From positions 124,001-188,000 of the forward strand of contig JAQVDP010000001.1 of NCBI GenBank assembly GCA_028698335.1: 64,000 nucleotides of DNA. The letters are read 5' to 3'. The DNA is from Nevskiales bacterium (GTDB taxonomy: Bacteria > Pseudomonadota > Gammaproteobacteria > Nevskiales > Nevskiaceae). The position numbers and the translations under genes were made by a program. Position 1 is the first letter of the stretch. Every line of letters begins with the position of its first letter. Shown here piece after piece: positions 8,483 through 16,541 of the stretch. Under the pieces are notes generated by a model. That model made no database searches and was not told where the DNA came from. It saw only the letters and a program-made list of their open reading frames with translations.

Positions 8483-9763
8483 ATGGCACACGTCGTCGTG
8501 ATGGGTGCGGGTCTCGGCGGAACCCCCGCCGCCTACGACCTGCGCAAGGAGCTGGGCCCCGAGCACAAGATCACCCTGGTCAGCAGCCAGGACCACTTCC
8601 AGTTCACGCCGTCGAACCCCTGGGTCGCGGTGGGTTGGCGGACGCCGTCGCAGATCGTCGTTCCGCTGGCCGAGCCGATGAAGCGCAAGGGCATCGATTT
8701 CCTGCCCCAGGCGGTCACCCGGATCGACGCCGACAACAACAAGCTCGTCCTTGCCGACGACAGCACGGTGGACTACGACTACCTCGTCATCACCACCGGC
8801 CCGAAGCTGGCCTTCGACGAGATCCCGGGACTCGGTCCGCACGGCGGGTTCACCCAGTCGGTCTGCACCACGCCGCACGCCGAGGACGCGTGGATCGCCT
8901 ACCAGCAGTTCCTCGAGAATCCGGGCCCGGTGATCATCGGCGCCGCGCAGGGCGCGAGCTGCTTCGGTCCGGCCTACGAGACCGCGCTGATCATCGATGC
9001 CGACCTGCGCAAGCGCAAGATCCGCCACAAGGTGCCGATGACCTTCGTCACCAGCGAGCCGTACATCGGCCACATGGGCCTCGGCGGCGTCGGCGACTCC
9101 AAGGGCATGCTCGAGTCGGAGATGCGCCAGCGCCACATCAAGTGGATCGCCAACTCCAAGATCCTCAACGTCGAGGCCGGCAAGATGACCGTCGCCGAGC
9201 ACGACGCCAAGGGCCAGCAGACCGAAACCCACGAACTGCCGTTCGCCTACAGCATGGTGATTCCGGCGTTCAAGGGTGTCGACGCCGTCGCCGCGGTCAA
9301 GGAGATGTGCAATCCGCGCGGCTTCGTGATGATCGACGAACACCAGCGCAACCCGAAGTATCCGAACATCTATTCGGCCGGCGTCTGCGTCGCGATTCCG
9401 CCGGTGGAGCCGACCCCGGTGCCGACCGGCGCGCCGAAGACCGGCTACATGATCGAGTCGATGGTCACGGCGATCGTCGAGAACATCAAGGCCGACATCG
9501 AGAAAACCCCGGCGCAGGCCAAGGCCACGTGGAACGCGCTGTGCCTCGCCGACATGGGCGACACCGGCATGGCCTTCGTGGCGCTGCCGCAGATTCCGCC
9601 CCGCAACACCACCTGGGCCAAGCACGGCAAATGGGTGCATTGGGCCAAGATCGCGTTCGAGAAGTACTTCATCAGCAAGATGAAGTCCGGCAACACCGAG
9701 CCGCTGTACGAGAAGTACATCCTCAAGGCGCTCGGCATCGTGCGCTTGACCGACAAACACTGA
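8483..9763 (+). CDS. sqr: Sulfide:quinone oxidoreductase
   Basis: A 426-residue FAD protein that oxidises sulfide to polysulfide or persulfide at the membrane face and passes electrons to quinone. It opens with the dinucleotide-binding GAGLGG. The three redox cysteines of the Acidithiobacillus ferrooxidans enzyme are kept with almost the same numbers: C128 (SVCTTPHAE), C160 (GASCFGPAYE) and C354 (NALCLADMGD, C356 in the reference). The C-terminal part has amphipathic membrane-binding helices. GGAG lies 8 bases before ATG 8483. It is divergent from the persulfide-sensing repressor and shares its operator. The DUF3365-cyd operon follows 96 bases downstream and would provide a sulfide-tolerant quinol oxidase. 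Confidence 0.95.
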   Translation: MAHVVVMGAGLGGTPAAYDLRKELGPEHKITLVSSQDHFQFTPSNPWVAVGWRTPSQIVVPLAEPMKRKGIDFLPQAVTRIDADNNKLVLADDSTVDYDYLVITTGPKLAFDEIPGLGPHGGFTQSVCTTPHAEDAWIAYQQFLENPGPVIIGAAQGASCFGPAYETALIIDADLRKRKIRHKVPMTFVTSEPYIGHMGLGGVGDSKGMLESEMRQRHIKWIANSKILNVEAGKMTVAEHDAKGQQTETHELPFAYSMVIPAFKGVDAVAAVKEMCNPRGFVMIDEHQRNPKYPNIYSAGVCVAIPPVEPTPVPTGAPKTGYMIESMVTAIVENIKADIEKTPAQAKATWNALCLADMGDTGMAFVALPQIPPRNTTWAKHGKWVHWAKIAFEKYFISKMKSGNTEPLYEKYILKALGIVRLTDKH

Positions 9764-9771
9764 CACTCAGA

Positions 9772-9796
9772 AGCCGCCCTCCCCACGGGGGCGGCT
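9772..9796 (+). terminator. Weak hairpin after sqr
   Basis: An 8-bp inverted repeat (9772-9779 and 9789-9796) just after the sqr stop codon. No T-run follows, so it is at best an inefficient terminator or an mRNA 3'-end stabiliser; some read-through into the DUF3365-cyd genes is possible. Confidence 0.35.
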
Positions 9797-9859
9797 GATA
9801 TTCTGAAGGCGGGAGCGGCGAGTCAGGCCCGCCGCTCCGTCAGGAAAAAGGGGACGAAG

Positions 9860-10486
9860 ATGCCCAGGAACGCTGCGCGGCGGTTCAGCCGCGTCCTCGC
9901 AATCGTGCTGACCTGCACGTCCGGCGCCGCGGCGCATGCGGCCGGCCCGCCGACGGCCGACGCCGCACCGGCACTCGCATCCGAAGACGTCCGCCTGGTG
10001 CAGAGCCGCGCGCTGTCGATGCAGCTCGGCAAGGGCCTCAAGCAGGCGCTGATGGCGGCGATGGCCGAAGGCGGCCCGGTTGCGGCCATCGACGTCTGCC
10101 GCGTCGAGGCCCCGAAGATCGCCGCCGGCCTTAGCGACCGGAACGTCCGCGTCGGCCGCACCGCGCTGAAGGTCCGCAATCCGCTCAACAGTGCCGACTC
10201 CGAACAGCGGCGCGTCCTCGAATCCTTCGAGCAGCGCCTCGCCGACGGCGAGCCCGGCGCCCGGATCGAGCAGTTCGACCACACCTACCGCGGCGGCGCC
10301 CGCTACATGAAGGCGATCGTCACCCAGCCGATGTGCCTGGCCTGCCACGGCCCGTCGCTGGCGCCCGATATCGCCGCGGCGATCCGCGAGCGCTACCCGG
10401 ACGACGCCGCCACCGGCTTCGAGGCCGGCAGCCTGCGCGGCGCCTTCGTCGTCGACTGGTCCGGAGCCGAGCCGGGCACGCCATGA
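9860..10486 (+). CDS. Periplasmic c-type heme protein, DUF3365 family
   Basis: A 208-residue exported protein with a signal peptide (about residues 1-28, ending AHA) and one heme-c motif, CLACH (159-163). The conserved Cys in IDVCRVEAP (C80) is typical of DUF3365 (Tll0287-like) proteins, which are thought to be redox or gas sensors or small electron carriers. Its stop overlaps the cydP start (ATGA), so it is translationally coupled to the cytochrome bd genes; this points to a role in sensing or electron transfer linked to that oxidase. A GGGGA stretch precedes ATG 9860. Confidence 0.85.
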   Translation: MPRNAARRFSRVLAIVLTCTSGAAAHAAGPPTADAAPALASEDVRLVQSRALSMQLGKGLKQALMAAMAEGGPVAAIDVCRVEAPKIAAGLSDRNVRVGRTALKVRNPLNSADSEQRRVLESFEQRLADGEPGARIEQFDHTYRGGARYMKAIVTQPMCLACHGPSLAPDIAAAIRERYPDDAATGFEAGSLRGAFVVDWSGAEPGTP

Positions 10487-10689
10487 GCGCGCCCACGTCA
10501 CTGCCGCCGTCCGGCGAATGGCGGCCCAGGGTGCGCCGCCAGATCGCCTGGACCCTGCTGGTCAAGCTGCTGGCGCTGATCGCGCTGTGGGCGCTGTTCT
10601 TCTCGCCGGAGCACCGCGTCGAGGTGACCCCCGAGCGCGTGCAGGACCAGCTCATTCCCCCGTCTTCCCCTCCCGGAGTTGCTCCATGA
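10483..10689 (+). CDS. cydP: Cytochrome oxidase putative small subunit CydP
   Basis: A 68-residue protein with a cytoplasmic basic N-terminus (PRVRRQIAW) and one membrane helix (about residues 23-40, LLVKLLALIALWALFF), ending in FSPEHRVEV. CydP proteins are encoded directly ahead of cydA in many gammaproteobacteria and are regarded as accessory bd-oxidase components. It overlaps the upstream heme-protein gene and the downstream cydA gene by four bases each, so all three are coupled. The start was chosen from these overlaps and the family length. Confidence 0.8.
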   Translation: MSAPTSLPPSGEWRPRVRRQIAWTLLVKLLALIALWALFFSPEHRVEVTPERVQDQLIPPSSPPGVAP

Positions 10690-12260
10690 CCGATCTGACC
10701 GTCGTCGATCTGTCGCGGCTACAGTTCGCGCTGACCGCGTTGTATCACTTCCTGTTCGTTCCGCTGACGCTGGGCCTGTCGCTGCTGCTGGCGATCATGG
10801 AAAGCGTCTACGTGATGACCGGGCGCGAGATCTGGCGCCAGATGACCAAGTTCTGGGGCGTGCTGTTCGGCATCAACTTCGCGATGGGCGTCGCCACCGG
10901 CATCACGATGGAGTTCCAGTTCGGCACCAACTGGGCGTACTACTCGCACTACGTTGGCGACATCTTCGGCGCGCCGCTGGCGATCGAGGGCCTGATGGCC
11001 TTCTTCCTCGAATCGACCTTCGTCGGCCTGTTCTTCTTCGGCTGGGACCGGCTGTCCAAGGTCGGCCATCTGGTGGTGACCTGGCTGGTCGCGATCGGCT
11101 CGAACCTGTCGGCGCTGTGGATCCTGATCGCCAACGCCTGGATGCAGAACCCGGTCGGCTCCGAGTTCAACTTCGAGACGATGCGCATGGAGCTGACCTC
11201 GTTCGGCGAGGTCATCTTCAACCCGGTCGCGCAGTCCAAGTTCGTGCACACGGTTTCGGCCGGTTACGTGACCGGATCGGTGTTCGTGCTCGCGATCAGC
11301 GCCTGGTACCTGCTCAAGGGCCGCAACGTCGAGTTCGCCAAGCGCTCGATGACCGTCGCCGCATCCTTCGGCCTGGCCTCGGCGCTGTCGGTGGTGGTGC
11401 TGGGGGATGAATCCGGCTACACCGCAACCGAGCACCAGAAGATGAAGATCGCCGCGATCGAGGCGGCGTGGGAGACCGAGGAACCGCCGGCCGCGTTCAC
11501 CCTGTTCGGCATCCCCGACCTGGGCGACCGCAAGACCCACTACGAGGTGCAGATCCCCTACGCGCTGGGCCTGATCGCCACGCGTTCGATCGACACCGAG
11601 GTCCCCGGCATCCTCGATCTGGTCGAGCATGCCGAGACGCGCATCGAGTCCGGCATCCAGGCCCACGCCGCGCTGCAGGCGCTGCGCGCCAATCCCGACG
11701 ACGCCGCGGCCCGCGAGCGCTTCAAGGCGCACGAGGCCGACCTCGGCCACGGCCTGCTGCTGCTGCGCTACACCGACAATCCGGCCAACGCGACGCCGGA
11801 GCAGATCGAGCAGGCGGCATGGTCCACCGTGCCGAACGTGCCGGTCCTGTTCTGGGCCTTCCGCGTCATGGTCGCGCTGGGCTTCTACTTCATCGCCCTG
11901 TTCGGCGTGGCGTTCTGGCTGGCCTCGACCCACCGCCTGCAGAAGTACCGCTGGTTCCTGAAGGCGGCGCTGCTGACCCTGCCGCTGCCGTGGATCGCCG
12001 CGGAGCTGGGCTGGATCGTCGCCGAATACGGCCGCCAGCCGTGGGCGATCGAGGGCATCCTGCCGACCTTCCTCGGCGTCTCGACCCACTCGGTGACCAG
12101 CATCTCGCTGAGCCTGGGCGGCTTCGTACTGTTCTATTCGACGCTGGCGGTCGTCGATGTGTTCCTGATGGCGCGCTCGGTCCGGCGCGGCCCCGAGGGG
12201 CTCGGCTACTGGCCCGAATCCCGACCCGTCACGCCCGCCGCGCCTGCGGCGGCCCACTGA
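10686..12260 (+). CDS. cydA: Cytochrome bd ubiquinol oxidase subunit I
   Basis: A 524-residue inner-membrane subunit carrying hemes b558, b595 and d. The axial His of the N-terminal helix is H21 (ALYHFLF). The second His lies in SKFVHTVSAGYVTG, and the Met ligand region is FWAFRVMVALG. The length is close to E. coli CydA (522), consistent with the long Q-loop form. The enzyme oxidises quinol and reduces oxygen without proton pumping. Bd oxidases resist sulfide inhibition, which fits the position just after sqr. ATG 10686 overlaps the cydP stop codon. Confidence 0.95.
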   Translation: MTDLTVVDLSRLQFALTALYHFLFVPLTLGLSLLLAIMESVYVMTGREIWRQMTKFWGVLFGINFAMGVATGITMEFQFGTNWAYYSHYVGDIFGAPLAIEGLMAFFLESTFVGLFFFGWDRLSKVGHLVVTWLVAIGSNLSALWILIANAWMQNPVGSEFNFETMRMELTSFGEVIFNPVAQSKFVHTVSAGYVTGSVFVLAISAWYLLKGRNVEFAKRSMTVAASFGLASALSVVVLGDESGYTATEHQKMKIAAIEAAWETEEPPAAFTLFGIPDLGDRKTHYEVQIPYALGLIATRSIDTEVPGILDLVEHAETRIESGIQAHAALQALRANPDDAAARERFKAHEADLGHGLLLLRYTDNPANATPEQIEQAAWSTVPNVPVLFWAFRVMVALGFYFIALFGVAFWLASTHRLQKYRWFLKAALLTLPLPWIAAELGWIVAEYGRQPWAIEGILPTFLGVSTHSVTSISLSLGGFVLFYSTLAVVDVFLMARSVRRGPEGLGYWPESRPVTPAAPAAAH

Positions 12261-12271
12261 GGAGACCGGCC

Positions 12272-13405
12272 ATGTTCGACTATGAAGCTCTGCGGGTGAT
12301 CTGGTGGCTGCTGCTCGGCGTGCTGCTGATCGGCTTTGCCGTGATGGACGGTTTCGATCTGGGCGTCGGCGCCCTGTTCCGCTTCATCGGCAAGACCGAC
12401 GAGGAGCGCCGCGCGCTGCTCGAGACGATCGAGCCGGTCTGGGACGGCAACCAGGTCTGGTTCATCCTCGGCGGCGGCGCGATCTTCGCGGCGTGGCCGC
12501 TGCTCTACGCCGCGTCGTTCTCCGGCCTGTACTTCGCGATGCTGCTGATCCTGGTCGCGCTGATCCTGCGGCCGGTCGGCTTCGTGTTCCGCAACAAGCT
12601 CAGCGATCCGCGCTGGCGCAATCTCTGGGACTGGGCGCTGTTCGTCGGCGGCGCGGTGCCGTCGCTGCTGTTCGGCGTGGCCTTCGGCAACCTGTTCCTC
12701 GGCCTGCCGTTCCACATCGACGAAATGGCGCGCCCGGTCTACACCGGCAGCTTCTTCGGCCTGCTGCATCCGTTCGCGCTGGTCGCCGGGCTGGTCAGCC
12801 TGTCGATGCTGCTGATGCACGGCGGCAGCTACGCCGCGCTGAAGGCCGGTGAGCCGATGGCGCAGCGCGCCCGCGGCGCCGGCCAGCTCGCCGCGCTGCT
12901 GTTCATGGTGCTGTTCAGCGTCGCCGGGCTGTGGCTGGTGTTCGGCATCGACGGCCACCGCATCGTCGGCGAGCTGGACCCGAACGGCCCGTCGAACCCG
13001 CTGCGCAAGAGCGTCGAGGTCGTCAGCGGCGGCTGGATGCAGAACGCGTCGCAGTGGCCGCTGATCTGGCTGGCGCCGGTGGCGGCCTATGCCGCCGCGC
13101 TGCTGACGATCGTGCTGCTGCGCGCCAGGCGCGACGGCCTGGCCTTCATCACCAGCAGCCTCAGCGTGGCCTCGGTGATCCTGACCGCGGGCCTGAGCCT
13201 GTTCCCGTTCCTGATGCCGTCGTCCACCGAGCCCGGCCACGGCCTGACCGTGTGGGACGCATCGAGCAGCAAGCTGACGCTGGGCATCATGCTGGCGATG
13301 GCGCTGATCTTCGTGCCGATCATCCTCGCCTACACCGCCTGGGTGTTCCGCGTGCTGCGCGGCCGCGTGACCCTCGAACACGTGCGCAACAGCTCGCACT
13401 ACTGA
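12272..13405 (+). CDS. cydB: Cytochrome bd ubiquinol oxidase subunit II
   Basis: A 377-residue multi-helix membrane protein forming the second large subunit of the bd oxidase. The N-terminus MFDYEALRVIWWLLLGVLL and the segments GFDLGVG and EPVWDGNQVW are family hallmarks. The length matches E. coli CydB (379), so it is full length. AGGAG lies 8 bases before ATG 12272 and the gene follows cydA after 11 bases. Confidence 0.95.
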   Translation: MFDYEALRVIWWLLLGVLLIGFAVMDGFDLGVGALFRFIGKTDEERRALLETIEPVWDGNQVWFILGGGAIFAAWPLLYAASFSGLYFAMLLILVALILRPVGFVFRNKLSDPRWRNLWDWALFVGGAVPSLLFGVAFGNLFLGLPFHIDEMARPVYTGSFFGLLHPFALVAGLVSLSMLLMHGGSYAALKAGEPMAQRARGAGQLAALLFMVLFSVAGLWLVFGIDGHRIVGELDPNGPSNPLRKSVEVVSGGWMQNASQWPLIWLAPVAAYAAALLTIVLLRARRDGLAFITSSLSVASVILTAGLSLFPFLMPSSTEPGHGLTVWDASSSKLTLGIMLAMALIFVPIILAYTAWVFRVLRGRVTLEHVRNSSHY

Positions 13406-13423
13406 TCTGAAGGAGACGATGCC

Positions 13424-13570
13424 ATGTGGTACTTCTCGTGGATTCTCGGCCTCGGCCTCGCCGCCACCTTCGCGATCCTCAACGCGATGTGGCTGGAAGT
13501 GCAGGCCTGCCAGGACGAAAACGCGGCGCTGAGCGCCGAGAGCGGGGACGCGGGCTCCGACGCCCGCTGA
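13424..13570 (+). CDS. cydX: Cytochrome bd small subunit CydX
   Basis: A 48-residue single-helix protein beginning MWYFSWILGLGLAATFAI, the standard CydX start, with Trp/Glu after the helix (MWLEVQA). CydX stabilises the heme centres of the bd oxidase. It is longer than the E. coli protein (37) owing to an acidic Ser/Ala/Gly tail. A strong AAGGAGA site precedes ATG 13424, and the operon terminator follows 26 bases after the stop. Confidence 0.9.
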   Translation: MWYFSWILGLGLAATFAILNAMWLEVQACQDENAALSAESGDAGSDAR

Positions 13571-13595
13571 TCGCCGGCATTCCGCAGGCCCCAGG

Positions 13596-13631
13596 GGCCA
13601 CCCGCCGTTCGCGGCGGGCGGCCCTTTTTTT
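13596..13631 (+). terminator. Rho-independent terminator of the cyd operon
   Basis: Twelve-base arms (13596-13607 and 13612-13623) with a TTCG tetraloop and one mismatch, followed by seven T at 13625-13631. It ends the DUF3365-cydPABX transcript. Confidence 0.9.
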
Positions 13632-13675
13632 GTGGCCAGCGTCCGGCGCCCGGACCGGCGGAACAGGCCCGGGGT

Positions 13676-13707
13676 TTGATAGGGAAATTACATTAGGCTA
13701 TTCTAAA
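13676..13707 (+). promoter_or_regulatory. Peroxiredoxin-operon promoter with BigR-type operator
   Basis: A good sigma-70 promoter is visible: TTGATA at 13676-13681 and TATTCT at 13699-13704, 17-base spacer. The palindrome TTAG-GCTATT-CTAA at 13693-13706 covers the -10 element. It matches the sites at 8317 and 23298, so this operon is probably repressed by the same ArsR-family protein. The start codon is about 90 bases downstream. Confidence 0.65.
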
Positions 13708-13799
13708 TTAGTCATTGGACATATATAAGAGTTGTTGCGTATCGTTCTCATGTGGCCGACAGGACACACCCCCGACCCAACAGATGGAGTGACCCACAG

Positions 13800-14444
13800 A
13801 TGAACGATGCAACCGCCCCGCGCATGCCCGGCCTGAACCAGCCCGCCCCCGACTTCAAGGCGCCGACCACCCACGGCGAGAAGACGCTCGCCGACTACAA
13901 GGGCAAGTGGCTGGTGCTGTTCTCGCACCCGGCCGACTTCACGCCGGTGTGCACCACCGAATTCATGGCCTTCGCCCAGCGTCAGGACGAGTTCGCCAGG
14001 ATCAACTGCGAGCTGCTCGGCCTGTCGATCGACTCCACCCACTCGCACGTCGCGTGGACGCGCAACATCAAGGAGAAGTTCGGCGTCGAGATCGGCTTTC
14101 CGATCATCGCCGACCTGTCGATGAACGTCGCCACGGCCTACGGCATGATCCAGCCGGGCGCCTCGGACACCTCCGCGGTGCGCGCGACCTTCATCATCGA
14201 CGACAAGGGCATCCTCCGCGCGATGATCTACTATCCGATGTCCAACGGCCGTTCGATCGACGAAGTGCTGCGCCTCGTCACCGCGCTGCAGACCTCGGAC
14301 GGCAACGGCGTCGCCACGCCGGAAGGCTGGAAGCCCGGCGACAAGGTCATCGTGCCGCCGCCGAAGACGGTGGCCGAAGCCGAGCAGCGCATGAACGAAG
14401 GTTACGAATGCGTCGACTGGTACTTCTGCAAGAAGGCGCTGTAA
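13800..14444 (+). CDS. Peroxiredoxin, Prx6-like with archaeal-type C-terminal cysteines
   Basis: A 214-residue AhpC/TSA-family peroxidase. The peroxidatic cysteine is C51 in HPADFTPVCTTE. The C-terminus carries C204 and C210 in CVDWYFC, the same C-x5-C spacing as the resolving pair of Aeropyrum pernix thioredoxin peroxidase, so it probably cycles through a disulfide rather than acting as a pure 1-Cys enzyme. GGAG precedes ATG 13800 by about 10 bases; the frame is open further upstream but without a better start. First gene of a presumed operon with persulfide dioxygenase and rhodanese; it could reduce peroxides or persulfides formed during sulfide oxidation. Confidence 0.9.
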   Translation: MNDATAPRMPGLNQPAPDFKAPTTHGEKTLADYKGKWLVLFSHPADFTPVCTTEFMAFAQRQDEFARINCELLGLSIDSTHSHVAWTRNIKEKFGVEIGFPIIADLSMNVATAYGMIQPGASDTSAVRATFIIDDKGILRAMIYYPMSNGRSIDEVLRLVTALQTSDGNGVATPEGWKPGDKVIVPPPKTVAEAEQRMNEGYECVDWYFCKKAL

Positions 14445-14491
14445 TCACACCCCATAACCGCTGACGCCCGACGTCAGGCGCAAAGAGGGAT

Positions 14492-14521
14492 GCCCGGTGC
14501 GGTCGCACGGCCGCACCGGGC
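14492..14521 (+). other. Intergenic perfect hairpin between peroxiredoxin and dioxygenase genes
   Basis: Eleven-base perfect arms (14492-14502 and 14511-14521) with an 8-base loop. No T-run follows, so it is more likely an mRNA-processing or stability element than a terminator. Confidence 0.4.
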
Positions 14522-14557
14522 CATACCCCCACCCCCACCGACACAGGAGCCCGAACC

Positions 14558-15262
14558 ATGATGTTCCGACAATTGATCGACTCGACTTCGAGCACCTACA
14601 CCTACCTGCTGGCCGCGCGCCGCGGCGGCGAGGCGCTGATCATCGACCCGGTCAAGGAGAAGCTGCCGCAATACCTGCAGCTGATCGAACAGCTCGACGT
14701 GAAGCTGGTCAAGGCGATCGACACCCACACCCACGCCGACCACGTCACCGCGCTCGGCGACCTGCGCGACGAGACCGGCTGCGTGACGCTGATGGGCGAA
14801 TACACCAAGGCCGAATGCGTCTCCGCGCAGCTGCGCGAGGGCGAGATCGTCGACGTCGACGGCGTGAAGCTCAAGGCGCTGTACACGCCGGGCCACACCG
14901 ACGAATCGTTCAGCTTCGTGCTCAACCCGGACAAGCCGGAAGCCGTGTTCACCGGCGACGTGCTGCTGATCCGCGGCACCGGCCGCACCGACTTCCAGGC
15001 CGGCGATCCGGAAAAGTCCTGGGACTCGATCGTCAACAAGCTGTTCAGGCTGCCCGACGACACGCTGCTCTACCCCGGCCACGACTACAAGGGCTGGACC
15101 GTCTCCTCCATCGGCGAGGAGCGCCAGTACAACCCGCGCCTGGCCGGCAAGACCCGCGAGGAGTACGTGCAGATCATGCGGAACCTGAACCTGCCCAACC
15201 CCAAGCTGATGGACATCGCGGTACCGGCCAACCTCTCCTGCGGCCAGCCGCGCGCGGCCTGA
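14558..15262 (+). CDS. Persulfide dioxygenase, ETHE1-like (metallo-beta-lactamase fold)
   Basis: A 234-residue mononuclear-iron protein of the ETHE1 group. The metal motif is THTHADH (H57, H59, D61, H62), with later ligands in TPGHTDESF, FTGDVLLI and YPGHDY. ETHE1 enzymes oxidise glutathione persulfide to sulfite using oxygen. The gene lies between a peroxiredoxin and a rhodanese, downstream of a BigR-type operator, matching a role in clearing persulfide made by SQR. AGGAG precedes two adjacent ATGs (14558 and 14561). The C-terminal motif YNPRLAGKTREEY is typical of the family. Confidence 0.9.
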   Translation: MMFRQLIDSTSSTYTYLLAARRGGEALIIDPVKEKLPQYLQLIEQLDVKLVKAIDTHTHADHVTALGDLRDETGCVTLMGEYTKAECVSAQLREGEIVDVDGVKLKALYTPGHTDESFSFVLNPDKPEAVFTGDVLLIRGTGRTDFQAGDPEKSWDSIVNKLFRLPDDTLLYPGHDYKGWTVSSIGEERQYNPRLAGKTREEYVQIMRNLNLPNPKLMDIAVPANLSCGQPRAA

Positions 15263-15320
15263 ACCGCGCGCCCGGCCCGGCTTCGACTCCCTTCACCCCC
15301 ACCCCCACGCATCGACCCTC

Positions 15321-15710
15321 ATGAGCTCACCCATGCTGCAGTACGGCCTGATCGCCGTCGCCCTCGTCGCCCTGTACGTCTGGAAGAGCGGCGTCTTCAG
15401 CGACCGCCCCACCGCCGAGGCGGTCAAGCCCCTCTACGAACAAGGCACCCTGTTCCTCGACGTGCGCTCGGCCGGCGAATGGCGCTCCGGCCACCTGCAG
15501 CGCGCCAGGCACCTGCCGCTCGACCAGATCCAGGCCCAGGCCGCACGCGTGCTACCGGACCGCGACCAGAAAATCGTGATCTACTGCCAGTCCGGCTCGC
15601 GCTCGGTCAGCGCCGAGCGCATCCTCAAACAGCTCGGCTACAGCCAGGCCGTGGCGATGCGCGGCGGCATCGGCAACCTGGCCCGCGCCGGCTATCCCCT
15701 CACCCGCTGA
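15321..15710 (+). CDS. Membrane-anchored rhodanese-like sulfurtransferase
   Basis: A 129-residue protein with one N-terminal membrane helix (about residues 6-21) followed by a single rhodanese domain. The catalytic loop is CQSGSRS with C89, the charge pattern expected for sulfur transfer rather than phosphatase activity. It follows the persulfide dioxygenase by 58 bases and could move sulfane sulfur between glutathione, thiosulfate and the dioxygenase product sulfite. The helix topology decides the side of the membrane on which it works; Lys/Ser after the helix leave this open. Confidence 0.85.
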   Translation: MSSPMLQYGLIAVALVALYVWKSGVFSDRPTAEAVKPLYEQGTLFLDVRSAGEWRSGHLQRARHLPLDQIQAQAARVLPDRDQKIVIYCQSGSRSVSAERILKQLGYSQAVAMRGGIGNLARAGYPLTR

Positions 15711-15755
15711 TGGCGCCCACTGGCGCCACCCGCTGACTGCCCCGCCAAGATCCCG

Positions 15756-16364
15756 ATGAGCACCACCGACACCCCCGCCCTGGGCCGCGAATTCTGGGAA
15801 GGCCGCTACCAGTCCGGCCAGACCGGCTGGGACCGCGGCGACGCCAGCCCGGCGCTGCGCCAGTGGCTCGAACAACAGGCCCTGCCCCAGGGCCGCGCGC
15901 TCGTGCCCGGCTGCGGCCGCGGCCATGAAGTCCTGGCGCTGGCGCAGGCCGGCTACGCCGTCACCGCCGTCGACCTCGCACCCAGCGCGCTCGAAGCCGC
16001 CGGCGCCCAGCTCGACGCCCACGGCCTCACAGCCGAGCTGATCCAGGCCGACCTGCTCGAATGGATGCCGGCGCAGCCATTCGATCTGATCTACGAACAG
16101 ACCTGCCTGTGCGCCCTCAATCCCGGGCTGTGGCCGGCCTACACCGCGCAGCTGGCGCAATGGCTGCGCCCCGGCGGCGTCCTCGCGATCCTGTTCATGC
16201 AGACCGGTCGCGAAGGCGGCCCACCGTTCCACTGCCGCATGGCCCGCATGCACGAACTGTTCGATCCCGAACACTGGCAATGGCGCGACGACGCCGACCG
16301 CCTCACCGTCGAGCATCCCAACGGCGGCACCGAACTCGGCTACCGGCTGACCCGGCGCCCCTGA
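15756..16364 (+). CDS. SAM-dependent methyltransferase, TPMT-like family
   Basis: A 202-residue class I methyltransferase. The SAM-binding loop is VPGCGRGHEVLALAQ, followed by the acidic strand end VTAVDLAPSALE and the motif QADLLEW. The N-terminal FWEGRYQSGQTGWDRG is the thiopurine S-methyltransferase family signature. Some members methylate thiols or chalcogenides. Its place 45 bases after a rhodanese gene suggests a thiol or sulfide-derived substrate, but this is inference. No strong ribosome binding site precedes ATG 15756. Confidence 0.85.
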   Translation: MSTTDTPALGREFWEGRYQSGQTGWDRGDASPALRQWLEQQALPQGRALVPGCGRGHEVLALAQAGYAVTAVDLAPSALEAAGAQLDAHGLTAELIQADLLEWMPAQPFDLIYEQTCLCALNPGLWPAYTAQLAQWLRPGGVLAILFMQTGREGGPPFHCRMARMHELFDPEHWQWRDDADRLTVEHPNGGTELGYRLTRRP

Positions 16365-16541
16365 CCCCGGACCGAAGGAAAATCATGCTTATCAGACACC
16401 CCGCATCGCGGGGCGTCGTCGTTTCGAGATTGCGCGACAGCGATACCGGGCGTTAAATGCGGACATGAGCCTCCCTGGGAACGATTCGCATCCCCAGCAG
16501 GTCTGATGGGTCTGCCCGGCACTGGCCGCATCGGAACGCAC

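Noticed and set aside
16384-16455. 23-codon open frame before the GNAT gene
   Set aside because: Too short, it spans a small GC hairpin, and shows no similarity or convincing ribosome site.
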